Source: Priestia megaterium
Lineage (GTDB): Bacteria > Bacillota > Bacilli > Bacillales > Bacillaceae_H
Direction of reading: 5' to 3'
Assembly (NCBI RefSeq): GCF_009497655.1
Contig: NZ_CP023317.1
Location: 4,555,501 to 4,619,500, forward strand
DNA length: 64,000 nt
Both the position numbers and the translations under genes were made by a program. The notes under the pieces are model-generated. The model was given only the letters and a program-made list of their open reading frames with translations, did not search any database and was not told where the DNA came from. Below are positions 46,357 to 56,315 of the stretch, piece by piece (positions within the stretch are counted from its first letter, which is position 1; every line of letters starts with the position of its first letter).

Positions 46357-48000
46357 TTATGCACTGCGCTGTTTATTTCGGCGCAGTATCTTTCGTTCAA
46401 TTGCACCTGTTACCCTCGCTCCCATTACTTTTTCAAGCAGGCTTGAACGATAGGTAATAATAAAGTAAATAAGGCCGCCTACTGCTGCTCCTATAATCGT
46501 AATAACCGTGGCAGAGAATCGTCCTGGGGTTGTAAACAGACCAATTACTACTGAAACAATTTTTACGCTGATTCCCATAATCGCAACAAAAATGAGAATG
46601 AGCACAGAGCGTTTTATAAACTCACTGTAGTTATATTTTGCGTGTTTTTGAATAAGCGCAAACATATAAACAAGAGATACGATATAGCCTAGTGCTGTCG
46701 CTAAAACTGAACCGATCTCGTGGAACATAAGAATAAATGGCACGTTCACGACAATTTTCACAATCAATCCAAATAATAGACTTAAAACAGCATATTTTTG
46801 TTTGTTGATCCCTTGTAAAATAGCTCCATTAACCGTGAAAAACGAGAACAATAAAGCTACGGGTGCATAATAAAGCAAGACATTTCCACCCGCATCCGAT
46901 GCATCTGTTCCAAAGAAAAACGTATATGCTGGACCAGCTAAAGCCATTAACCCTACAGATGCTGGCAGCACAAGAAACATAATCGTTTGATATGTTTGAT
47001 CAATTTGCTTTTGCAATACATTATAATCTTTATTCACAAATGAACGTGTAATCGTTGGTACAAGAGTCAAACCGAATGCAGTAGCTAATGAAACAGGAAT
47101 CATCACAAGCTTTGGAACATAAGACTGAACAATTCCGTTCATGGACTCCGCTATTTCTTTTTGTCCAGCCGCTACCATCGCACGGTTAAATGTGAATTGA
47201 TCCACATACTGATAAAGCGGAATAGCTAAGCTGACAAATACATAGGGCAATGAATACGTAAGCAGCTCTTTAAAAATGGATACGGTAGAAATACGCGTAG
47301 GCGTTACCGTCTGCTCGTTCACCATTTTATCGAGATGAGGCTTTCGTTTTTTCCAGTACCAAATTAATACGGCAAGTCCAGCAAGAGCTCCTACAAAAGC
47401 ACCCATTGTAGCAAATCCAACGGCTAGCGCAAGACTCCCATGTACAACTTTGATGACGATATAAGTGGATGCTAATAAAAAGACAACCCGCACAAGTTGT
47501 TCAACTACTTGTGAAACAGCTGTGGGTCCCATAGACTGGTGACCTTGGAAAAATCCTCGCATTAAACTCATCATCGGTACTACAATTAACGCAACACTAA
47601 CCATTCGCATAACCATTACTACATCTTCTAAGGAGTTATTTAAATCAGAACCTCCAAGTGTAATTCTAGACATAACAGGCGCTAACGAATATAAAAGTAA
47701 AAATGCAAGTATTCCTGTGACAAGCATTAATTTCATGCCGGCCCGATACATTCTTCTACTCGTATAATAATCACCGAGTGCATTATATTTTGATACAAAT
47801 TTCGATACGGCCATTGGCATACCGGCTGTAGCAATACTTAAATAAATAGCATATTGGTTATATCCATAACCAAACAGTGCTCCCCCTACGGTTCCAACAA
47901 GGATCGCAAATGGAAATAAATAAATCATTCCCAGAATTCGGGATACATAAGTGCCAAGCGTTAGCACAAAGGTCCCTCTTAACAATTTTGAATCAGACAT
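46357..48000 (-). CDS. ytgP: polysaccharide/lipid II flippase YtgP (MOP superfamily)
   Basis: A 547-residue membrane protein with about 14 hydrophobic segments and a short basic C terminus. It belongs to the PST/MurJ-like branch of MOP exporters. B. subtilis YtgP can replace MurJ in E. coli, so it probably flips lipid-linked cell-wall precursors. ATCGGAGGC precedes the ATG, and rsuA follows 50 bases downstream on the same strand. Confidence 0.9.
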   Translation of the reverse strand: MSDSKLLRGTFVLTLGTYVSRILGMIYLFPFAILVGTVGGALFGYGYNQYAIYLSIATAGMPMAVSKFVSKYNALGDYYTSRRMYRAGMKLMLVTGILAFLLLYSLAPVMSRITLGGSDLNNSLEDVVMVMRMVSVALIVVPMMSLMRGFFQGHQSMGPTAVSQVVEQLVRVVFLLASTYIVIKVVHGSLALAVGFATMGAFVGALAGLAVLIWYWKKRKPHLDKMVNEQTVTPTRISTVSIFKELLTYSLPYVFVSLAIPLYQYVDQFTFNRAMVAAGQKEIAESMNGIVQSYVPKLVMIPVSLATAFGLTLVPTITRSFVNKDYNVLQKQIDQTYQTIMFLVLPASVGLMALAGPAYTFFFGTDASDAGGNVLLYYAPVALLFSFFTVNGAILQGINKQKYAVLSLLFGLIVKIVVNVPFILMFHEIGSVLATALGYIVSLVYMFALIQKHAKYNYSEFIKRSVLILIFVAIMGISVKIVSVVIGLFTTPGRFSATVITIIGAAVGGLIYFIITYRSSLLEKVMGARVTGAIERKILRRNKQRSA

Positions 48001-48210
48001 ACGTTTGCCTCCGATACTTAATGTTACATACTGATAATAATGATAGAATTGAAAAGAAGCAAGTGAGAGTATACACTAAGAAAGGTCTTATACTCACTCA
48101 CACTCGTCAACAAGCTAAAAAACAAAGACTATAGCCCATTTTATCCAATGTTGAGAGATTTGTCAGTGAACAAACTAAAATTTTTTAAGAATAGACAGGT
48201 TGGTGAAAGT

Positions 48211-49482
48211 ATGATATATGATGTAGTCGTAATCGGAGGAGGACCTTCTGGTTTGATGGCATCGATTGCAGCTGGTGAGTCAGGTGCAAACGTATTATTA
48301 ATTGATAAAGGCAATAAACTTGGACGAAAGCTTGCCATTTCTGGAGGGGGCCGCTGTAATGTAACAAACCGCCTTCCGATTGATGAACTTATTAAACACA
48401 TTCCAGGAAACGGACGCTTTTTATACAGTGCGTTTTCTGTTTTTAATAACGAAGATATCATCTCCTATTTTGAAGGCCTTGGAATTAAATTAAAAGAAGA
48501 AGATCACGGGCGTATGTTTCCGGTTAGCAATAAAGCACAATCTGTTGTTGATGCATTAATTAGTGAACTTCACCGTCTTCGTGTAACAATTCGCACAAAC
48601 ACAGCCGTTAAACGCGTAAACTATGAAAACAACACCGTGAAAGAAGTTGTGCTTCAAGACGGAGAAGCAATCCAAACGAAAAGCGTTGTGATTGCAGTAG
48701 GCGGAAAATCAGTGCCTCATACGGGTTCGACAGGAGACGGTTATCAATGGGCAAAAGATGCAGGTCATAAAATTACTGAACTTTACCCAACAGAAGTTCC
48801 TATTACATCTAGCGAACACTTTATTAAAACAAAAACGCTTCAAGGTCTATCGCTTCGCAACGTAGGACTAAGCGTACTTAATAAAAAAGGCAAACCTGTC
48901 ATCACTCATCAGATGGATATGATTTTCACTCATTTTGGCATCTCTGGCCCTGCCGCTCTTCGCTGCAGCCAATATGTTGTTAAAGAGTTAAAGAAACAAA
49001 AAAGCAACACTGTTCAAATGTCTCTTGATTTATTTCCTAGCCAAAACGAAGAAGAGATTTTTCAACAATTAGTCAAAACAACAAAAGAAGAGCCGAAAAA
49101 AGCGATTAAAAATGTTTTAAAAGGTTTTGTATCTGAACGCTATCTACTATTTTTACTCGAGCAAGCAGACATTGATAGCCAAGCGCTAGCGGGACAGCTT
49201 CAGCATGAAAAACTGAGAGAATTCTCGAGAATGTGCAAACGATTTGAATTTGCTGTAAACGGCACACTTTCTTTAGAGAAAGCATTCGTCACAGGAGGCG
49301 GAGTATCCGTTAAAGAAATTCACCCAAAAGAAATGTCTTCTAAATTTATGCAAGGCCTTTACTTCTGCGGGGAAATTCTTGATATCCACGGATATACTGG
49401 AGGATACAATATTACTTCTGCCCTTGTAACAGGCCGTTTGGCTGGCAGTAATGCAGGAGAATTTGCAACAAGCCTAGCATAA
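48211..49482 (+). CDS. ytfP: FAD/NAD(P)-binding oxidoreductase YtfP (HI0933 family)
   Basis: A 423-residue flavoprotein with the N-terminal dinucleotide loop [14 protein letters not shown], the family block [16 protein letters not shown], and C-terminal FAD-binding [14 protein letters not shown]. Reaction unknown. The frame is open from 48148, but GTTGGTGAAAG and the nucleotide-binding start favour ATG 48211. Its stop lies inside the terminator shared with cse60. Confidence 0.92.
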   Translation: MIYDVVVIGGGPSGLMASIAAGESGANVLLIDKGNKLGRKLAISGGGRCNVTNRLPIDELIKHIPGNGRFLYSAFSVFNNEDIISYFEGLGIKLKEEDHGRMFPVSNKAQSVVDALISELHRLRVTIRTNTAVKRVNYENNTVKEVVLQDGEAIQTKSVVIAVGGKSVPHTGSTGDGYQWAKDAGHKITELYPTEVPITSSEHFIKTKTLQGLSLRNVGLSVLNKKGKPVITHQMDMIFTHFGISGPAALRCSQYVVKELKKQKSNTVQMSLDLFPSQNEEEIFQQLVKTTKEEPKKAIKNVLKGFVSERYLLFLLEQADIDSQALAGQLQHEKLREFSRMCKRFEFAVNGTLSLEKAFVTGGGVSVKEIHPKEMSSKFMQGLYFCGEILDIHGYTGGYNITSALVTGRLAGSNAGEFATSLA

Positions 49483-49494
49483 TATGCTAGGCTT
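49470..49494. terminator. shared terminator ytfP/cse60 built into both coding ends
   Basis: AAGCCTAGCATA-A-TATGCTAGGCTT is a perfect palindrome with 12-base arms that contains both stop codons. T-runs are weak, so efficiency is uncertain. Confidence 0.65.
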
Positions 49495-49666
49495 TATACA
49501 TAACCATGGCTGAAAAACAGTACACCTGCTCATCACAATCAACATCCACTGTGACTTGGTACTTAATATCCACGACGTCTTCATCTTCTAATTTGCGTAA
49601 AAATCGGTTCACCGCAAACTCTAAATCTTTTTCATGCTCTTTATCAAACATTTTCACCTGTATCAT
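49487..49666 (-). CDS. cse60: small sporulation protein Cse60
   Basis: A 59-residue acidic protein, MIQVKMFDKEHEKDLE at the start and DIKYQVTVD in the middle. It resembles Cse60 of B. subtilis, a small mother-cell (sigma-E) protein of unknown function. The frame is open from GTG 49678, which is part of the ribosome site (AAGGTGG); the ATG at 49664-49666 is the better start. I could not find a clear sigma-E promoter. Confidence 0.75.
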   Translation of the reverse strand: MIQVKMFDKEHEKDLEFAVNRFLRKLEDEDVVDIKYQVTVDVDCDEQVYCFSAMVMYKA

Positions 49667-49851
49667 AGCTTCTACCACCTTGTCCTATCAAATTTGTTTC
49701 AATCAGAATGGACTGCTTCTCTCAATGATGGCTTTCGTACTGATTTTCAACTTCTTCCTACCTCTATTTTTATGAAGACTTTTATAGATTTAGTCATCAT
49801 TTGTTTTGCTACTATCATTTTAGTTGAATGGTAGAAGTTTCATTCCAAAAG

Positions 49852-49879
49852 AAAAAAGCGCCTGTCAAAGGCGCTTTTT
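49852..49879 (-). terminator. terminator of the rhodanese gene
   Basis: AAAAAAGCGCCT/AAGGCGCTTTTT with loop GTCA, directly after the stop of the downstream-named gene on the minus strand. Confidence 0.85.
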
Positions 49880-49880
49880 C

Positions 49881-50192
49881 TTATTTATTAACCGTTTTTC
49901 CTTCCCACTCTAACATACCGCCAACCATATTTGTTACTTTATAACCTTGTTCTTGAAGGTAGTAACATACGTTTTCACTGCGGCGTCCAGAACGGCAAAT
50001 GAAAATATATTCTTTTTCTTTATCGAAATAATCCACATTGGTTGGAATATCATTCATACGAATGTGTTTAGCAGTTGGAATCATTCCTTCTGCTACTTCC
50101 TCATCTTCGCGAACATCAACTAAATGAAGCTCTTCTCCATTTTCAACGCGTTTTTGAAGCTCTTCAGGCGTAATCACTTTTACTTCTTCCAT
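49881..50192 (-). CDS. ytwF: rhodanese-like protein YtwF
   Basis: A 103-residue single rhodanese domain; the active-site loop CRSGRRSE (near residue 66) has the persulfide-forming cysteine. It likely carries sulfur in the cytoplasm. The first in-frame ATG (50199-50201) lies too close to GAGAGG; the second (50190-50192) is correctly spaced and gives the same length as B. subtilis YtwF. Confidence 0.88.
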   Translation of the reverse strand: MEEVKVITPEELQKRVENGEELHLVDVREDEEVAEGMIPTAKHIRMNDIPTNVDYFDKEKEYIFICRSGRRSENVCYYLQEQGYKVTNMVGGMLEWEGKTVNK

Positions 50193-50273
50193 CTTCGTCA
50201 TTCCTCTCTATTCTTTCATTCAGCTTGCTATCGCTATTGTAGCAAATTCAAATACCTTTATGCCACTAAATAA

Positions 50274-50307
50274 GAAAAGCTTAAGCAGCAGCCTACCTAA
50301 GCTTTTC
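50274..50307. other. stem-loop near ytwF upstream region
   Basis: GAAAAGCTTA/TAAGCTTTTC, 10-base perfect arms with a 14-base loop. It could serve as a terminator for transcripts leaving leuS. Confidence 0.5.
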
Positions 50308-50328
50308 CAATCGTAGTTAAAGGTTTAA

Positions 50329-50374
50329 CTAAGGGCCTGATGTCAACCCCGAAAGGGGGACATCAGGCCCTTAG
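50329..50374. other. very long perfect hairpin downstream of leuS
   Basis: CTAAGGGCCTGATGTC pairs perfectly (16 bases) with GACATCAGGCCCTTAG; inside is another CCCC-GAAA-GGGG stem. No T-run follows on either strand, unlike the window's ordinary terminators. Confidence 0.8.
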
Positions 50375-50377
50375 GTC

Positions 50378-50422
50378 TAGAACAGCCCCCCTGACTGCTC
50401 TTTAGTCAGGAGGGCTGTTCTA
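50378..50422. other. second long hairpin downstream of leuS
   Basis: A 19-base stem with one mismatch: TAGAACAGCCCCCCTGACT (50378-50396) with AGTCAGGAGGGCTGTTCTA (50404-50422), loop GCTCTTT. It begins 9 bases after the leuS stop (minus strand) and no clear T-run follows. It is G+C-rich compared with its surroundings. Confidence 0.8.
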
Positions 50423-50431
50423 CATCAATAC

Positions 50432-52846
50432 TTAATTAGCTACGATGTTTACTAATTTACCAGGCACAGCAATCACTTTGCGTACTGTCTTACCTTCAAT
50501 GAACTCTTGAACATCTTCATTAGCCATTGCAATATCTTGAAGCTCTTCACGAGATGCCTCAGCAGGTACGTTTAATTTTGCACGTACTTTACCGTTAATT
50601 TGAACGACAATTTCCACTTCATCATCTACAAGTTTCGCTTCATCAAACGCAGGCCAAGCTTCATATGAAATCGTATCTTCGTGGCCTAGTTTGCTCCATA
50701 ATTCCTCAGTTGTATGAGGACAAATTGGTGCTAATAGCTTCACAAATCCTTCTACGTATTGCTTTGGCAGCACATCAACTTTGTATGCGTCGTTGATGAA
50801 TACCATAAGTTGAGAGATACCTGTATTAAAACGAAGACCTTCGTAATCTTCCGTTACTTTTTTCACCGTTTGGTGATATACGCGTTCAAGTGTAGTATCA
50901 TTGCTTTCTTGAACCTTGCTGCTTAATTCACCATTATCCTCGATAAGTAAACGCCATACACGATCTAAGAAACGGCGTGCACCATCAAGCCCTTTTGTTG
51001 ACCAAGCAATGGATGCATCTAACGGTCCCATAAACATTTCGTAAAGGCGAAGCGTATCTGCACCGTGGCTTTCTACGATTTCGTCTGGGTTTACAACGTT
51101 ACCTTTTGACTTACTCATTTTTTCATTGTTTTCTCCAAGAATCATACCTTGGTTAAACAGTTTTTGGAACGGCTCTTTTGTTGGAACTACGCCGATATCA
51201 TATAAAAATTTATGCCAGAAACGAGCATACAATAGATGAAGAACAGCGTGTTCAGCTCCACCGATATAAATATCAACCGGCAACCATTCTTTTAATTTGT
51301 CTGCATCTGCTAATACTTCGCTGTTCGTTGGATCAATGTAGCGTAAGTAGTACCAGCAGCTGCCTGCCCATTGAGGCATTGTATTTGTTTCGCGGCGCCC
51401 TTTTTTGCCCGTTTCCGGATCTACAACGTTCACCCAGTCATCAATGTTTGCTAATGGAGATTCACCTGTACCTGACGGCTTGATTTCAGTTGTTTTTGGT
51501 AAAACAAGCGGAAGCTGATCTTCAGGAACTGCAGTTGTTGTGCCATCTTCCCAGTGAATAACAGGAATCGGTTCACCCCAGTAGCGCTGACGGCTGAATA
51601 ACCAGTCACGCAGACGGTATGTTACTTGTTTTTCACCTTTTTCATTTGCTTGAAGCCACTGAATCATATTTGAAATTGCTTCTTCTTTATCTAGACCATT
51701 TAAGAAGTCTGAATTAACGTGCTCGCCGTCGCCTGTATAAGCTTCTTTTGAAACGTCTCCACCCGCTACTACTTCTTTAATCGGCAGTTCAAATTTAACA
51801 GCAAACTCATAATCACGCTCATCATGAGCAGGAACAGCCATAATTGCACCTGTACCATAGCTCATTAGAACATAGTCAGCAATCCAAATTGGCATTCTCT
51901 CACCGTTTACAGGGTTAATTGCATAAGCACCTGTGAATACGCCCGTTTTGTCTTTAGCTAAGTCTGTACGCTCTAAATCGCTTTTGCTTTTAATTTGATC
52001 TAAATACGCTTCTACCGCTTCTTTTTGTTCGGCTGTCGTAATTTTATCCACAAACGGATGTTCAGGTGCTAAAACGGCATACGTTGCCCCAAACAGCGTA
52101 TCAGGACGCGTTGTGAACACAGTAAATGTTTCGTCATATCCATCAATTGTGAAGTGAACGTGAGCTCCTTCAGAGCGGCCAATCCAGTTTCGCTGCATTT
52201 CTTTAATACTTTCTGGCCAATCAAGATCATCTAAATCTTCTAGTAAACGATCTGCATAAGCTGTGATCTTAAGCATCCACTGCTTCATTGGACGACGCTC
52301 AACCGGATGCCCACCGCGCTCACTTTTGCCATCTATAACTTCTTCGTTTGCAAGTACTGTTCCCAACGCAGGACACCAGTTAACAGCTACTTCATCCACA
52401 TAAGCTAAGCCTTTTTTATATAACTGTAAGAAAATCCACTGCGTCCATTTGTAGTAGTTAGGATCAGTTGTATTAATTTCACGCTCCCAATCGTAAGAGA
52501 AACCTAACGATTTGATTTGACGACGGAAATTATTAATGTTAAGTTCAGTGAACTCAGCCGGATCGTTTCCTGTATCTAATGCATACTGCTCAGCAGGTAG
52601 TCCGAATGCATCCCATCCCATTGGATGAAGTACATTGTATCCTTGCATACGCTTCATACGAGATAAAATGTCCGTTGCTGTATAACCTTCTGGATGCCCA
52701 ACGTGTAAACCCGCCCCAGATGGATAAGGGAACATATCTAATGCGTAAAACTTACGCTTTCCTTCATCTTCTGTTGTTCTAAATGTTTTATTTTCTTCCC
52801 AAACTTTTTGCCATTTTTGTTCGATCTTTTCATGATTAAAAGCCAT
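50432..52846 (-). CDS. leuS: leucyl-tRNA synthetase
   Basis: An 804-residue class I synthetase. HIGH-type motif in [10 protein letters not shown] (about residue 45), a CP1 editing domain (about 220-415), and KMSKSKGN (near residue 578). It charges tRNA-Leu and edits mischarged amino acids. The frame extends to 52954 into the T-box leader, but CAAGGAGGATT before the ATG at 52844-52846 decides the start, and the length equals that of B. subtilis LeuS. Confidence 0.98.
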   Translation of the reverse strand: MAFNHEKIEQKWQKVWEENKTFRTTEDEGKRKFYALDMFPYPSGAGLHVGHPEGYTATDILSRMKRMQGYNVLHPMGWDAFGLPAEQYALDTGNDPAEFTELNINNFRRQIKSLGFSYDWEREINTTDPNYYKWTQWIFLQLYKKGLAYVDEVAVNWCPALGTVLANEEVIDGKSERGGHPVERRPMKQWMLKITAYADRLLEDLDDLDWPESIKEMQRNWIGRSEGAHVHFTIDGYDETFTVFTTRPDTLFGATYAVLAPEHPFVDKITTAEQKEAVEAYLDQIKSKSDLERTDLAKDKTGVFTGAYAINPVNGERMPIWIADYVLMSYGTGAIMAVPAHDERDYEFAVKFELPIKEVVAGGDVSKEAYTGDGEHVNSDFLNGLDKEEAISNMIQWLQANEKGEKQVTYRLRDWLFSRQRYWGEPIPVIHWEDGTTTAVPEDQLPLVLPKTTEIKPSGTGESPLANIDDWVNVVDPETGKKGRRETNTMPQWAGSCWYYLRYIDPTNSEVLADADKLKEWLPVDIYIGGAEHAVLHLLYARFWHKFLYDIGVVPTKEPFQKLFNQGMILGENNEKMSKSKGNVVNPDEIVESHGADTLRLYEMFMGPLDASIAWSTKGLDGARRFLDRVWRLLIEDNGELSSKVQESNDTTLERVYHQTVKKVTEDYEGLRFNTGISQLMVFINDAYKVDVLPKQYVEGFVKLLAPICPHTTEELWSKLGHEDTISYEAWPAFDEAKLVDDEVEIVVQINGKVRAKLNVPAEASREELQDIAMANEDVQEFIEGKTVRKVIAVPGKLVNIVAN

Positions 52847-52888
52847 ACATAATCCTCCTTGTACGCTCCAGCTGTATTTAATTAAACT

Positions 52889-53135
52889 AAAAAACCCCTC
52901 ATCCCTCAAACAAAGGGACGAGAGGTTGAATAAACTTCCCGCGGTACCACCCAAATTAGCACAATTATGTACTCACTCATTTTCCTTAACGCGGATAGAC
53001 GGTAAATGTTACTTTACTTCACATTTACAACTCCAAGGTGAGTTCATGAACGCCCGTTTGCTGACTCGCACCACCCGTCAGCTCTCTTAGCTCGCTTCGT
53101 TCACTACTATTCCTTATCATAGTTTTTACATCATA
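52889..53135 (-). promoter_or_regulatory. T-box riboswitch of leuS
   Basis: The minus strand has the T-box core GGGTGGTACCGCGGG (about 52938-52953) followed by a terminator (CCTCTCGTCCCT with AGGGATGAGGGG and T6, 52889-52925). Upstream are AGAGAGCTGACGGGTGG and GAACTCACCTTGGAG, where CUC (53040-53042) is the leucine specifier. Charged/uncharged tRNA-Leu sets the level of leuS. Confidence 0.94.
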
Positions 53136-53144
53136 CTACCTTGT

Positions 53145-53173
53145 ATTGTAAATAATATGTTCGCAAACTGCAA
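53145..53173 (-). promoter_or_regulatory. sigma-A promoter of leuS
   Basis: Minus-strand TTGCAG (53168-53173), 17-base spacer, TACAAT (53145-53150), at the upstream edge of the T-box leader. Confidence 0.65.
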
Positions 53174-53290
53174 GTTGTTCAACGGATTTTGTAAAAGTTT
53201 CTACACTGCCTCACTGCTTTGTTGCTAAATCCCCTCTTTCATTCTTATATATGAACAACTTCTCCCAAAAACATACATACAACGCCAAAC

Positions 53291-53525
53291 AAAGAGATTT
53301 AGACATAACTAAGTTAATCCTATCTAAAGCTGAATAAATAGGATATCTGGACTCCTTGCTACAAAACTGTTCATTTCCGTGCAAGGCTTCATCTTGCGCT
53401 CCAATCAACAGCTTAAAGCAACTAAACACATAAAAGCCGAGTTCACCATAATAATGAAAAGATCCGAACGATTTATCGTTCGGATCTTCCTTCAGCTAAA
53501 ATACTTTTGTCCCCGCCTCTACTTT
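53291..53525 (-). repeat. repeat element B: 235-base copy with shrunken core
   Basis: Read on the minus strand from the transporter stop it begins AGAGGCGGGGACAAAAG, then a hairpin GATCCGAACGAT/ATCGTTCGGATC (53461-53486), then a core of only about 48 bases (53365-53412) whose arms GTGCAAG/CTTGCGC match the outer arms of element A's core, and ends in the complement of AAAGAGATTTAGACATAA (53291-53308). The stretch 53303-53345 aligns with 43282-43325 of element A. It terminates the GntP transporter gene. Confidence 0.8.
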
Positions 53526-53540
53526 CTTTAACAGCTATTA

Positions 53541-54863
53541 TTAAATACCAAATCCAAAAGAAAACAGGATAATCGCAAGTACGAGACCAACAAGCGGAAC
53601 AATTACCGTCATCGCTGCAACTGATCCATACGCATCTTTATGAGTTTCTCCACAAATAGAATTAATTGTGGTGACGACATAACCATTATGAGGCAAGGAA
53701 TCTAATACGCCAGAAGATATAGCTACTACACGGTGGAGAGCTTCTGGATTTACACCAGCATCTAGATAGTGAGGGGCTAAAATTGGCAAAGCAATCGCCT
53801 GACCTCCTGAAGCCGAACCTGTCATCCCCGCGATAACACTCACCGCAATAGCTCCCCCTATCAACGGACTGCCTGGAATATGCGTCATGGCATCTACAGC
53901 CACTCCAAACGCGGGAACAGCCTTAGCAACCCCTCCAAAACCTACGACAGCAGCTGTATTCCCAATTGCAATTAACGCTCCAAGCGTCCCTTCTGATGCT
54001 GCATTCCAAAATCCTTTAAAGTGTTTTCGGTTCACAATGTATGTGACAATGATACCGCTTAAAAGTGCGACAATCAACGCAGATTGCTGAAGCGGCTTAT
54101 GAAGTGCAAAAGAAATAATGAGCACGACCACAAGCGGAAGCAAACTTAATAACGGATTAGGAAGAGACTGATTTTCCGTTACTGCTGGATCTTTCTCGCG
54201 TGATATAAAACGCTCTCCATTTTTAACTGCTTTTGAAATCAAGCGCTTTAACCACCAGTAGCCGAATACAGCCATCACTACCGCTACAACTAAACTAACT
54301 TCCCATCCTGCATACGGACTAGTCTTTAAATATTCAATTGGAATCCAGTTTTGGATTTCAGGCGATCCAGCCGAGGTCATCGTAAACGTAACGGAACCGA
54401 ATGCTAAAGCAGCAGGGATAAACCGCCTCGGCAAATCAGCTTGTTTGAATAAGCTTAAAGCCATTGGATAGACAGAGAATGCTACTACAAACAGACTGAC
54501 TCCTCCATATGTTAAGACCGCACAGGCAAGTACAATCGCCAACACTGCTCTTTTCATTCCTAGTTTACTGACAATCCAGCGAGAAACACTATCAGCGGCC
54601 CCGCTGTCTTCCATCACTTTTCCAAAAACGGCGCCCAATAGAAACATTAAATACCAAGAAGCAATAAATCCTGTGAAACCAGACATATAATTCCCAACAA
54701 AATTTGCTTCTCCTTCTTTCACCAGCTGTGGAAATAAAGGCATTCCGCTTGTTAACGCAACAACTAAAGCACTAAGCGGACCTGCTATAAATAAATTCAT
54801 GCCTCTCATCGTTAATACAATGAGCAGCAATAATCCTCCAATTAATCCAATCATACTAAGCAT
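53541..54863 (-). CDS. GntP-family organic acid:proton symporter
   Basis: A 440-residue protein with about 12-13 membrane segments in the GntP (gluconate/hydroxy acid permease) family; conserved glycine-rich blocks include GAVFGKVMEDSGAA near the N terminus and GSASGGQAIALPILAP near the C terminus. The substrate could be gluconate, hydroxybutyrate or another small acid. No partner enzyme lies nearby. A perfect cre 30 bases upstream predicts CcpA repression. GGGGGGC precedes the ATG. Confidence 0.87.
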   Translation of the reverse strand: MLSMIGLIGGLLLLIVLTMRGMNLFIAGPLSALVVALTSGMPLFPQLVKEGEANFVGNYMSGFTGFIASWYLMFLLGAVFGKVMEDSGAADSVSRWIVSKLGMKRAVLAIVLACAVLTYGGVSLFVVAFSVYPMALSLFKQADLPRRFIPAALAFGSVTFTMTSAGSPEIQNWIPIEYLKTSPYAGWEVSLVVAVVMAVFGYWWLKRLISKAVKNGERFISREKDPAVTENQSLPNPLLSLLPLVVVLIISFALHKPLQQSALIVALLSGIIVTYIVNRKHFKGFWNAASEGTLGALIAIGNTAAVVGFGGVAKAVPAFGVAVDAMTHIPGSPLIGGAIAVSVIAGMTGSASGGQAIALPILAPHYLDAGVNPEALHRVVAISSGVLDSLPHNGYVVTTINSICGETHKDAYGSVAAMTVIVPLVGLVLAIILFSFGFGI

Positions 54864-54892
54864 ATTCTAGCCCCCCAAGAAGTCATATAATT

Positions 54893-54906
54893 AGAAAACG
54901 CTTACA
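54893..54906 (-). promoter_or_regulatory. perfect cre (CcpA site) at the GntP transporter gene
   Basis: Minus-strand TGTAAGCGTTTTCT agrees with all 14 positions of TGWAARCGYTWNCW. It lies 30 bases upstream of the start codon, downstream of or overlapping the promoter, where CcpA represses. Confidence 0.8.
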
Positions 54907-55020
54907 TTTTTACAGGTATATACTCCTTTCTTTGCTTGTCACGACCCTTACTATATTATTAAAGGAATACTGAAGACATTCCTACGTTTATTGAACAGTC
55001 AAAAATAAAACCACCTCTAT

Positions 55021-56208
55021 TTATTTAGAGATGGTTAGTGAACGCTGACGTTTTTCTTTTAATTTATAATCGTATATCCATGTTGTACACATGCTAAATA
55101 ACAATAGTGCAATTAATAAATAGCACAGGGTAGACATATTAAACGCATCGAAAATAACGCCTCCAAAGAGAGGGCCAATCATTTTACCTGCAGTAGCCAT
55201 ACTGTTGACTACGCCTTGATAAAATCCTTCTTTTCCTGATGGAGCTAACTGACTTGCGACAGCTGGAATTGCTGGCCAAACAAACATTTCTCCAACTGTT
55301 AACACAATCATTGCTGTTAAGAACTGCGAAAATGTTGTGGCATTCACCACGATGATGAAAGAAGCCACAAAAATAACCGTTCCAATTAGAACCTGTACTT
55401 TTAATGTCTTTGCTACTTTTTGAATGATAGGCACAATCAAAGGCTGACCGACTACAATTAAAATGCCGTTAATCGTCCAAAGCAAACTGTAGCTAGAAAG
55501 AGGTATATTCAACTCACGCGTATGCGTAGCAATCGTTGTTTGCCACTGAACATACGCGACCCAGCATAATACGTATCCTGTACATAAAATAAGAAGGGCC
55601 GTCAGTTTCGTTTTGTGCTGAATACTACCGGCTTCATTAAGGACATTCGTTTGCCCAACTGTAACCGAAATATGACGGTATGAAAAAATAGCAATAAGAA
55701 GAAAAATAACGTATAAAATTGTATTAGCTAAGAAAATATACGTAAATGAATAGGATGCTACAACGCCCCCTACCGCTGCGCCAATAGCCACTCCTGCATT
55801 TTGAGCAACGTACATCGCATTAAATGCTTTTCTTCCGCCTTGTGGCCAGACTGAGCCTGCCATTGCATACATAGATGGAAACACAATACCAGATCCAAAC
55901 CCTACAATAACCAAGAGAACAACGTATGTAGGCCAACCATGGAAAAACACCAGTCCCACTAATGCAACAAGGGTAATAATAATTCCTGATAAAATGGATT
56001 TATATCCTCCAATTTTGTCAAAAAGCGTTCCCCCTAGTAAATTACCCACTACGCTTGCAGCAGAGTTCAGCATAAGAACCACTCCTGCAACGGATAACGA
56101 CTTTCCTAAATGTTCATTTATATAAATTGTATTGAGAGGCCATAAAAACGAAGCTCCCGTTACGTTTACAAGCATACCAATAATCAAAAACCAAAGTGAC
56201 TTGGGCAT
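55021..56208 (-). CDS. major facilitator superfamily transporter
   Basis: A 395-residue MFS protein with 12 predicted membrane segments and the loop motif LFDKIGGYKS after helix 2 (the MFS DxxxGR/K-type loop), plus the central cytoplasmic linker after helix 6. It resembles YttB of B. subtilis. It is probably a drug or metabolite exporter; substrate unknown. AGGGGGGAG precedes the ATG. No regulator gene is next to it. Confidence 0.87.
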   Translation of the reverse strand: MPKSLWFLIIGMLVNVTGASFLWPLNTIYINEHLGKSLSVAGVVLMLNSAASVVGNLLGGTLFDKIGGYKSILSGIIITLVALVGLVFFHGWPTYVVLLVIVGFGSGIVFPSMYAMAGSVWPQGGRKAFNAMYVAQNAGVAIGAAVGGVVASYSFTYIFLANTILYVIFLLIAIFSYRHISVTVGQTNVLNEAGSIQHKTKLTALLILCTGYVLCWVAYVQWQTTIATHTRELNIPLSSYSLLWTINGILIVVGQPLIVPIIQKVAKTLKVQVLIGTVIFVASFIIVVNATTFSQFLTAMIVLTVGEMFVWPAIPAVASQLAPSGKEGFYQGVVNSMATAGKMIGPLFGGVIFDAFNMSTLCYLLIALLLFSMCTTWIYDYKLKEKRQRSLTISK

Positions 56209-56315
56209 TGATCTCCCCCCTATCTATTCGAATGCCAACGTACATTCTAGTCTTTTCTTAAAGGGTTCGCAATGCTTTTACATATAGACAATTTATTTGA
56301 AATTCGCTGACTATT

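Noticed and set aside
49506-49834. Plus-strand frames across and beyond cse60
   Set aside because: They are antisense to cse60 or lack a ribosome site, and are rich in Ser/Phe, as chance frames are.
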